A DNA stretch of 19,529 bases from JBBRLG01 sp038231495 (GTDB lineage: Bacteria > Planctomycetota > Planctomycetia > Gemmatales > Gemmataceae), in NCBI GenBank assembly GCA_038231495.1, contig JBBRLG010000065.1, forward strand, positions 1 through 19,529, in the 5' to 3' direction. A program made the translations under genes and the position numbers. The notes beneath the pieces are model-generated. The model made no database searches. It saw only the letters and a list, made by a program, of their open reading frames with translations, and was not told the origin of the DNA. Positions 13,847 to 19,529 of this stretch are shown one piece after another. The number at the start of each line of letters is the position of its first letter. The stretch's first letter is position 1.

Positions 13847-14189
13847 GGTGCAGCGCTTGGGCTGTCGTCATTCGACAGCCATTCCGTCCGTCAGTCGAGC
13901 GCTGCGGTTCGGCGTGTCGGCTATCGCTCCACTGAAATCAGATGTAAACCATGACACGCCCCTCGATCCGCCCGTGATGACGGGTAGTCCCGTTCACGAT
14001 CGCCTTGTCGCTACCGGGGGCCGCGTCGAAAGGGGCCTCGCCGTTCCGATCCGTGATCGCGCTCCCGGTCACGCCCCGCAGCCCATCGAAGCTCAATAAG
14101 ACCCGTTGGTTGTCGGCGGCGCTGCCGGAACTCTGCCATCCCACCTTGACCGTAACCATGGGACCGCCTCTTCAGGTGCAGCGCCTGGG
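13847..14189 (-). promoter_or_regulatory. Duplicated 5' leader motif GGTGCAGCGCYTGGG upstream of two neighbouring genes
   Basis: The plus-strand 15-mer GGTGCAGCGCYTGGG occurs at 13847-13861 and 14175-14189. On the minus strand it ends 11 bases before the ATG at 13835 and 15 bases before the ATG at 14159. The two copies differ at one base. It may be a shared leader copied with the gene starts or a regulatory site. Confidence 0.4.
13938..14159 (-). CDS. Small hypothetical beta-rich protein
   Basis: A 73-residue protein of unknown function. Alternating hydrophobic strands (VTVKVGW, QRVLLSFDGL, SAITDRNGEAPFDA, GRVMVYI) suggest a small beta-sandwich such as a transthyretin- or carboxypeptidase-regulatory-like domain. 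The TDRNGEAPFDA stretch is typical of such folds. There is no signal peptide or membrane segment. The ATG is preceded by AAGAGGCGG at a suitable distance. Its leader shares a 15-base motif with the gene 100 bases downstream, so the pair may be related in origin or regulation. Confidence 0.6.
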   Translation of the reverse strand: MVTVKVGWQSSGSAADNQRVLLSFDGLRGVTGSAITDRNGEAPFDAAPGSDKAIVNGTTRHHGRIEGRVMVYI

Positions 14190-14288
14190 TAACCGCGGCC
14201 CACCACCCACCGCCCGGCTGAATCCCAGCAACGGCAGCAGCAGACTGCAAATGACATCCGCAAAAGATCCTTCCGCTTGCCGAGCGGG

Positions 14289-14523
14289 CTAGAAGTCGAA
14301 GTCGGCCGGCCTTCCTACTCCTCTGAACAGGCCTCGCTCGAGCCTCCGGGCTTTATCGAGTGCCGCTTCCTTCGTCGAAAAAAGGTCCGAAGTCTTCACA
14401 ACCGGATTCTTCGCGCCTCCACCTGGCAATCGCGCTCCTCAAATGAGCGTCGTCTTCCTCAACGATCACTCCTTGGGCCGGAGAAGTGTTCTCGCTCTAC
14501 CCAGGTTGGTACACTCTCCACAT
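14289..14523 (-). pseudogene. Broken small gene: in-frame TAG plus a frameshift at an A6 run
   Basis: From the ATG at 14523, which has GGGGGA five bases upstream, the frame reads MWRVYQPG, then TAG at 14499-14497, then SENTSPAQGVIVEEDDAHLR and AIARWRREESGCEDF, and ends at TAA 14355-14353. In another frame, FSTKEAALDKARRLERGLF and RGVGRPADFDF runs to a TAG at 14291-14289. Removing one base from the AAAAAA run at 14378-14383 joins the two frames into one protein of about 78 codons with sensible amphipathic helices. I therefore read it as a decayed gene with one nonsense and one indel change, or as sequence carrying an indel error. I do not recognise the family. Confidence 0.5.
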
Positions 14524-14602
14524 GCTGATCCCCCTTTGAAGAAGTATGGTGACTCCCGCCGCCGAACGACACAGTTCAGCAGCGGGGCCGGCTGGGGTAC
14601 CT

Positions 14603-14818
14603 TCATGCCTCGGAAAGCCGTAATGCCGGCCCCGTCTGCTGCAACGGCTGGTTCGGCCCAGAAACCTTGAATGTCTCCGATGCCTTCAAAGCGTGCAAGC
14701 ATTGGCGGTTGCTGAACGGTTTTCGCACTGTGTCTTTCCAGGCGATGAGAGGCAACAGCGGCTCGAAGATGGCCTAAACCTCATTGGGAACGCCACATGC
14801 GAAATCTTTCAACTGCAT
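14603..14818 (-). pseudogene. Small frame interrupted by an in-frame TAG, ending in a PLQQTGP repeat peptide
   Basis: The ATG at 14818 has AAGAGGAG a few bases upstream. The frame reads MQLKDFACGVPNEV, TAG at 14776-14774, then AIFEPLLPLIAWKDTVRKPF and onward to NQPLQQTGPALRLSEA and TGA at 14605-14603, 72 codons in all. The NxPLQQTGPA ending is one I associate with repeat-derived tails of planctomycete hypothetical proteins. With the TAG read as a stop only a 14-residue peptide is made. It is either a decayed gene fused to a repeat or coincidental open sequence. The good ribosome site favours a former gene. Confidence 0.4.
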
Positions 14819-14827
14819 GGAAGTTCT

Positions 14828-14877
14828 CCTCTTGGTATACAGCTGACAATAGCAGTTTGCATCTGCACGCCAAGAGG
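14828..14877 (-). terminator. Possible hairpin after the kinase gene
   Basis: CCTCTTGG (14828-14835) and CCAAGAGG (14870-14877) are perfectly inverted with a 34-base centre, starting 25 bases after the kinase stop. No U-run follows, and the near arm also contains the ribosome site of the broken frame at 14818. The role is uncertain. Confidence 0.25.
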
Positions 14878-14902
14878 GTTTTGTCCCGTAGTCCTAAGGC
14901 GA

Positions 14903-17900
14903 TCATTGCGCTCTCTCAAGTTTCTCCCTAGTCGCCTTGCAACGGGCCGCTTGCTGGTCAATGGTTAGTAATGCACCCTTCAGACCCTCGGGCAAACCAC
15001 CTGTCGCCTCCAATCGATGAAGTGGCTTGGCAGCACATAAGTATAGACTCCCCGCTTTCCGAAGGATTTCAATACGGACGACCTTGGTTTTACCGATGTC
15101 AGCAGCCAGTTTCTCAAGATAGGAGGCAGTATCATGGTACAACGCAAAGAGCCCCAGTAGAATCTCTGGATTATCAGTGGCCTCCTTTTGGGTTGTCTCT
15201 CCGTATTCCAGGCACTCTGCATAACTAGCGTCAACCCTGGATGGGCCTTCCAGCTTCACCTTGATTCTGTAGACGCGCAGCAGTATTCCCATCGTCAATA
15301 GCTTTGCCTCTCCTGTGACATAGCCCTCCCTTTCCAGTTCTTTTAGTAGGTCACAGGCCTTGATGAAATTCTCTAGTGCCTCTGCGGGATGACCTTGCTT
15401 CTCCTGAATTGCCCCAATATTGTGGTAACACTGTCCGAGATGCTGCCTAATTATCGTAAACTTCGGAAAAGCCGTCTTCGACTCACTAAGGAGCTTCTGA
15501 GCATCTTGAGACGCTTGCAGAGCCTCATCCAGTCGCCCTTGTTTCTCATACACGCTTCCAAGTTGCCCGTGAACAAGGGCCAGGTTTACTCTTGCGTCAG
15601 CGTTTCCTGAGTCAGCCTTCGCCAACAACTCAGCAATGCCCAAGCGTTTCTTGAAATGCAACTCTGCCTCTGCCAAGCGGTTCACCGTCAGGTGCAGATT
15701 TCCTATCTCACTGTGCACGAGCATCACGTCGCGCTTCGCCTGAAGATTGCGATCGTCCGCGCGCGCCATGCTCTCATATAACGAAAGGCTTCGTTCATAA
15801 TTGGAAAGTGCCTTCTCCGGAAAGTCCAACTTGAAATATATGGTGCCGATTCTCTCATGCGTGATTGCCACATCCCGTTGGTGTTGTATGTTGGCGGGCT
15901 CGCGGGCCGTGAGAGCCTGGGAGATTGTGAGAGCCACCTTGTATGTCTCCAGAGCAGCTTGTAATTCTCCCCGAACCTCTTGCATCTCACCAAGGTGCGT
16001 GGTTGCCGTTGCTAGATCTCGTTGAGAGAGTATGCTGCCGCCGTCACGTGAGGCCAGGATCTTAGCGAGGCGGAGTGCTTCTTGGTAGTGGAGATCAGCT
16101 TTGGCTGAACTGCCTCCGGACGTGAGAATCGTACCCATCCTGTTGTGGCCGACCATGAGATCGCGCAGGAATATCGGATTATTTGGTTCCGACGCCGACA
16201 ATCGCATATCACCTTGAATCGCATTCTGATAATTACTCAATGCCTCTGCGTGCTTGCCCATCATTTCTTGAACGTCAGCAATTCGCGAGTAACAGCTCGA
16301 GAGATCGCGCTGAAACTCCTTGCTGGTGGGGTCGAGATCGACGAGTTTTCGGCGAATGCCCAGTGCTTTCTCATAGCTCTGTAACGCGCCGGCCGAGTTC
16401 CCAAGGTTTGGTGAATATTGATTGCCTTGAACGTCGCCTACTTTTACATAAGCGACAGACAGTTCCCTCAATAAAGAGAGATCTGTATTTGAATCCTGCG
16501 CGATCCCATCTAGGTAGGTTAGCGCGCTCTCCACGATTAACTGGCGAGCCGGGGTTGCGCCCTGTAGATCTTGAATCAGATCATGGAAGTCAAAGATAAA
16601 CACCTTGCTCAGTTGCCTCAGTTGTTCGAACCGATGTCTCTCTTGATCTCTTGCGCGGTCGGCTGCGATTCGCTGTGTCTCTTCTCCCTGGCGTGCCAGT
16701 TCGGTGCGATTCTTTTCGGCATTGACGAAGAAAAGCCCTACGGCGAGGCCGACAGTCGCAGTGACCAACACCGCCGCCGCAGTCGCCACGACTGGCTTGT
16801 GCTTGCGTACCCATCTGCTGGCTCGTACGAAAATCGGCTCCCGGTAGGCCGTGACCGGTTCATCCGCCAGCCAGTGTTCGATGTCGGCGGCCAGTTCCAG
16901 GGCAGATGCATAACGGTCCTCCGGCTTCCGGGCCATCGCTTTCAGACAGATCGCCGCCAGGGGGCGGGGAACCGTCTTTTTCACCTGGCACGGCGGAGCG
17001 AATTCTCCGCGTTGGATCTTGTCCACCACTCCCGCGGCCCGGCTGCTGAAGGGTGCTACACCGGTGAGAACCTCGTAAAGCGTCGCCCCGAGGCTGTAGA
17101 TGTCGCTCCGGGGGCCAACGATGTCCCACCGGCCCGCCGCCTGCTCCGGGCTCATGTACGCCAAGGTGCCGATCACATAGCCTGTCTGAGTGCCCAGGCC
17201 GCCATCGCCGGAGAGCGGTTTCAACGTTTCTTCGTCCTGTGGCTGATCTGACGGGGACCGATCAAACGCTTTGGCCAAACCCCAATCCACGACCAGTGTC
17301 TCGCCGTAGCGGCCCATGATGATATTGCGCGGTTTCAGATCCCTGTGCAGGATGCCCCGGCTGTGGGCGTAACCAACTGTGTTGGAAACCGCGATGAACC
17401 GGGTCAACAATTGACGCAGGGCAAGGCTGCGTTCGCCTGGGTCGCGGTCCGGTCGGTCGGCCTTGTGGAAACGCCGGATCGCCTCGTGCAGGGTTTCGCC
17501 CCTGATGAAGCGCATGATGTAAAAGGGGCACTCGTCCCCGTACTCGCCCCATCCATAAACCGGAACGATGCCGGGATGCTCCAATCGACCGGTGATCTCC
17601 GATTCCCAGAGGAATCGCCGCCGACTTTGGGGATCATGGTCCCGCCGCCTCTGGATTCGTTTGAGAGCCACCTCACGGTGCAGTTTCTCGTCCTGGGCCA
17701 CCAGGACCTCGCCCAGACTGCCCTCGGCATGGAAACGAAGGACACGGTAAGTCGAGCCCGTAGAAACGGGGTCGCCCAGCCGGAAAAGGGAAGCGCCGGG
17801 AGTGGCCGCCCCCGATTGCGGCGTCGAGCCGAGCACGTCGTCGCGCGCCGGCGTTTCGAGCATGGCATCAATGCCCAGCACCCGGAGCTGGCGTTTCAGC

Positions 17901-18016
17901 TCTTCGATCAAATCCGGGCAATCCACGCACAGCTCTTCCGGAACGATAGAGTGCCCTTGTTCCCGAAGTTCTTCGGCGCGCAGCAGGCATTCAATCAACC
18001 GTGGGTCGAGAGTCAT
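14903..18016 (-). CDS. Membrane-bound Ser/Thr protein kinase with TPR-type sensor half
   Basis: A 1037-residue kinase of the PknB/Hanks type. After a helical N-terminal region (residues 1-55), the kinase domain covers about 90-390. It has the glycine loop EGSLGEVLVA (98-107), Lys119 in REVALKRI, catalytic HRDLKPRN (224-231), the metal-binding DWG at 244-246 (DFG in most kinases), GTLAYMSPEQAAG as activation-loop end, and SDIYSLGATLYEVLTG. A membrane segment lies at about 408-432 (PVVATAAAVLVTATVGLAVG). The remaining 600 residues are TPR-like helical repeats, for example ALSNYQNAIQGD and ALQSYEKALGIRRKL, probably outside the cytoplasm or for protein contact. The ATG at 18016 follows GGGGAGG with nine bases spacing; a TTG at 18040 is an unlikely start. 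It lies 28 bases after the sigma factor gene, implying one operon and perhaps mutual regulation. Confidence 0.93.
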   Translation of the reverse strand: MTLDPRLIECLLRAEELREQGHSIVPEELCVDCPDLIEELKRQLRVLGIDAMLETPARDDVLGSTPQSGAATPGASLFRLGDPVSTGSTYRVLRFHAEGSLGEVLVAQDEKLHREVALKRIQRRRDHDPQSRRRFLWESEITGRLEHPGIVPVYGWGEYGDECPFYIMRFIRGETLHEAIRRFHKADRPDRDPGERSLALRQLLTRFIAVSNTVGYAHSRGILHRDLKPRNIIMGRYGETLVVDWGLAKAFDRSPSDQPQDEETLKPLSGDGGLGTQTGYVIGTLAYMSPEQAAGRWDIVGPRSDIYSLGATLYEVLTGVAPFSSRAAGVVDKIQRGEFAPPCQVKKTVPRPLAAICLKAMARKPEDRYASALELAADIEHWLADEPVTAYREPIFVRASRWVRKHKPVVATAAAVLVTATVGLAVGLFFVNAEKNRTELARQGEETQRIAADRARDQERHRFEQLRQLSKVFIFDFHDLIQDLQGATPARQLIVESALTYLDGIAQDSNTDLSLLRELSVAYVKVGDVQGNQYSPNLGNSAGALQSYEKALGIRRKLVDLDPTSKEFQRDLSSCYSRIADVQEMMGKHAEALSNYQNAIQGDMRLSASEPNNPIFLRDLMVGHNRMGTILTSGGSSAKADLHYQEALRLAKILASRDGGSILSQRDLATATTHLGEMQEVRGELQAALETYKVALTISQALTAREPANIQHQRDVAITHERIGTIYFKLDFPEKALSNYERSLSLYESMARADDRNLQAKRDVMLVHSEIGNLHLTVNRLAEAELHFKKRLGIAELLAKADSGNADARVNLALVHGQLGSVYEKQGRLDEALQASQDAQKLLSESKTAFPKFTIIRQHLGQCYHNIGAIQEKQGHPAEALENFIKACDLLKELEREGYVTGEAKLLTMGILLRVYRIKVKLEGPSRVDASYAECLEYGETTQKEATDNPEILLGLFALYHDTASYLEKLAADIGKTKVVRIEILRKAGSLYLCAAKPLHRLEATGGLPEGLKGALLTIDQQAARCKATREKLERAQ

Positions 18017-18044
18017 CGCTGTTGGCCTCCCCGCGAGCAAAGTG

Positions 18045-18671
18045 TTACTGATCTGGTCCCAAGTCTTTCAGGCTTACCCCGAGCCGCAGCCGAGCACTCA
18101 TCCAACGCCGCCGAACAGTCATTTTGGAAACGTTCAAGATCTGGGCTGCCTCTTCCTGAGTGAATCCCTGATACCAGAGCAAGCCAATGACCTCTTGTTC
18201 GTCTTGGGGCAAGGACTGTACTCGCTCGTGAATCTCGCGTTCCATGTCTACGCGCTCGGGCTCGTAGTCACTATCTGCTTTCTCGTGGGCGGCGTGGTGA
18301 GCGCTATCGGAGCCGACCGGTGGCAGGTCGCTCGCGTGATTGGCTCCCTGACCTTCCGGCCCGTAGTCGTGCCGGGTCAGATTGATCAACTCTTGCCGTA
18401 TTTTCAGGTTGGCTAACCGGAGGAAGTGCTGCAACGAACCGGGTTTGACTTCCTTCAAAGCAATTAGCAGGCACACAAGGGCATTCTGAAAGACGTCATC
18501 CGTACCTTCCCAGCGCCTCAGGTGCGGAAAGCTCTGGAGCATCTTGCGAGTTAGCCGCCGCATAGGCTCGCAGACGCGCTCGAATAACTGGTTACGAGCA
18601 TTCAGGTCGCCGGCTTGCCACCGCTCGAAAAGAGCTTGCAAGTACACTGCGGAAGGGGAGTCCTCGGCCAT
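18045..18671 (-). CDS. ECF-type RNA polymerase sigma factor
   Basis: A 208-residue sigma-70-family factor of the extracytoplasmic type common beside planctomycete Ser/Thr kinases. Region 2 is at about residues 23-95 (QLFERVCEPMRRLTRKML, then GTDDVFQNALVCLL). Region 4 is at about 143-198, with the helix-turn-helix GFTQEEAAQILNVSKMTVRR at 169-188. The linker HDYGPEGQGANHASDLPPVG is hydrophilic. No anti-sigma gene is present; the downstream kinase may control it, as proposed for kinase-linked ECF groups, but that is inference. The ATG at 18671 has GAGAGG nine bases upstream. The frame stays open up to 18998, which would add a non-conserved 109-residue extension across the promoter region. Confidence 0.92.
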   Translation of the reverse strand: MAEDSPSAVYLQALFERWQAGDLNARNQLFERVCEPMRRLTRKMLQSFPHLRRWEGTDDVFQNALVCLLIALKEVKPGSLQHFLRLANLKIRQELINLTRHDYGPEGQGANHASDLPPVGSDSAHHAAHEKADSDYEPERVDMEREIHERVQSLPQDEQEVIGLLWYQGFTQEEAAQILNVSKMTVRRRWMSARLRLGVSLKDLGPDQ

Positions 18672-18741
18672 CGATGCAGCCTCTCTCGAAACCGGCAATG
18701 AGGAAGGGAGCGTGCGCGCCAATGCACAGATTAACAGGTGT

Positions 18742-18771
18742 ATTGTACCGCGCCGTCGGAATCGAGGGTAA
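18742..18771 (-). promoter_or_regulatory. Candidate promoter of the sigma factor/kinase operon
   Basis: On the minus strand TACAAT (18747-18742) matches the -10 consensus at five of six positions. TTACCC (18771-18766) lies 18 bases upstream as a poor -35. The leader would be about 64 bases. The region 18672-18918 is shared with the divergent M23 peptidase gene and holds no other clear feature. Confidence 0.35.
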
Positions 18772-18918
18772 CGATTTTTCCATCTTCCTGAACACGTTGG
18801 GCTGCGGCTTACGCTCAGCAAGGTGTCAGGCGGTGGAGCTTCTTGGGCTATTCGGTCTGGAATCGGGTTCCCGGCCGCCCATCTGCACACGGCCTGAAAG
18901 CAATTCGGAGGAGTCATC

Positions 18919-19527
18919 ATGACTCGCATCTTCAAGTTGGGCGGCCTGCCGCTGATCGCCGCCCTGGTCGTCCTCTTCGGCTGGAGCGGCACGGCCAAGG
19001 CTCAGACGACCTTCCAAACCCCTGTCTGGGGCGGGAGCATCGCCCATCCGTTCAACGACACCCACGCGGCTCACGAGGGCTGGTACCACACCGGTATCGA
19101 TTACTGGGGGCCCAACAAACAGTCCACGTACATCCTCGCATCGAATGTCGGCGTCGTGTCTGCCGTCATCACGAACGGAAACAATGACCATGGGCTCGGG
19201 AACTGTGTGATCATTCGGCACAACGTCGTGATCTCGTCCAACGGCGCGACCTGTCCGTACTACACGCTGTATGCCCATCTGGACAGCATCGTCGGTATCA
19301 ACCAGTGCGGGCAGGCGGTCAACCGTGGGCAGATCATCGGGATCATGGGTTCAACCGGCTCCGGCCTGCGGTATAAATGGGGTACAACGCAATACTGTTC
19401 GGCTCGATTTTTGCTAACGAGTTTTCACCCTCGTTTTCCGGGCAGTCGGTGGTTCAGAGCGGGCATCGCACCGTGGAAGCAAACGTCCGTTCACTATCCC
19501 CAAGGGAGGCCGGGGACCGAAAACTGA
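18919..19527 (+). CDS. Exported M23-type peptidase with a disrupted C-terminus
   Basis: A 202-residue frame with a clear signal peptide (residues 1-29, hydrophobic core LPLIAALVVLFG, ending GTAKAQ) and a strong ribosome site GGAGGAG. M23 enzymes are zinc endopeptidases that usually cut peptidoglycan cross-links or other glycine-rich peptides. The first metal motif is present (H57 and D61 in YHTGIDYW), as is the catalytic YAHL (H120). GQIIGIMGSTGSG (138-149) is also typical. The family then needs HLHFE within about 15 residues, but from residue 150 the sequence is unrelated (RYKWGTTQYCS and onward) and no HxH occurs in any forward frame there. A small hairpin (AACGAG/CTCGTT, 19416-19435) lies in this tail. 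The gene is thus probably truncated by an insertion or deletion near 19366-19390 and not active. Confidence 0.75.
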   Translation: MTRIFKLGGLPLIAALVVLFGWSGTAKAQTTFQTPVWGGSIAHPFNDTHAAHEGWYHTGIDYWGPNKQSTYILASNVGVVSAVITNGNNDHGLGNCVIIRHNVVISSNGATCPYYTLYAHLDSIVGINQCGQAVNRGQIIGIMGSTGSGLRYKWGTTQYCSARFLLTSFHPRFPGSRWFRAGIAPWKQTSVHYPQGRPGTEN

Positions 19528-19529
19528 CA

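Noticed and set aside
14466..14702. 78-codon frame on -
   Set aside because: It overlaps the two broken small frames out of register, mostly reads the PLQQTGP repeat, and has no ribosome site.
14774..14776. TAG as a recoded (for example pyrrolysine) codon
   Set aside because: There is no supporting hairpin or pyl gene in view, and the surrounding small genes show other signs of decay, including a frameshift.
18672..18998. 109-residue N-terminal extension of the sigma factor
   Set aside because: It covers the divergent promoter region and the first codons of the M23 gene and shows no conserved features.

Overview
The window looks like chromosomal DNA of a large-genome, GC-rich planctomycete, most likely of the Gemmata group. 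No rRNA or marker gene was available to prove this. The inference rests on four things: an ECF sigma factor followed by a membrane-bound Ser/Thr kinase with a TPR-type tail; a secreted protease with the LExLExRxLL N-terminus typical of planctomycetes; methanofuran-type C1 cofactor genes in a bacterium; and many short inverted and tandem repeats between genes.

Layout. Positions 39-2204 (-) encode a DNA-binding-domain protein with a long acidic and proline-rich linker and a C-terminal membrane segment. Positions 2401-3663 (-) encode a LarA-like racemase-fold protein, divergent from a small lipoprotein (3818-4357, +). A repeat-rich stretch follows, containing a five-helix membrane protein whose first codons are themselves repeat sequence (4507-5076, +) and an orphan DUF4214 fragment (5099-5281, +). 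Positions 5282-5670 hold only hairpin-forming repeats, the last of which abuts the N-terminus of an mfnF-like gene.

Positions 5690-9155 form a methanofuran-type cofactor region. The mfnF-like and mfnE-like genes run on +. They meet head-on an operon on - with the order ASCH protein, mfnB, zeta-like kinase toxin, small putative antitoxin; its genes overlap or abut by a few bases. MfnB makes the furan phosphate, MfnE phosphorylates the aminomethylfuran phosphate, and MfnF joins it to the tyramine part, so three steps of one pathway lie around a toxin-antitoxin-like pair.

Positions 9295-13294 (-) encode a secreted subtilase with a Ca-binding insert and a P-domain, then a Tat-exported amidase-signature enzyme. 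Positions 13449-14818 (-) hold small planctomycete-type proteins and two broken small genes, each with an in-frame TAG. Positions 14903-18671 (-) are the sigma factor/kinase operon, probably one signalling unit. Divergent from it, an exported M23 peptidase (18919-19527, +) loses its essential C-terminal HxH motif near the window end.

The most notable items are the mfnF-like gene that seems to have lost its start codon to a repeat, the toxin-antitoxin pair inside the cofactor operon, the decayed amber-interrupted small genes, and the multi-motif membrane-anchored DNA-binding protein at the left end. I did not find a clearly new defence or mobile system.
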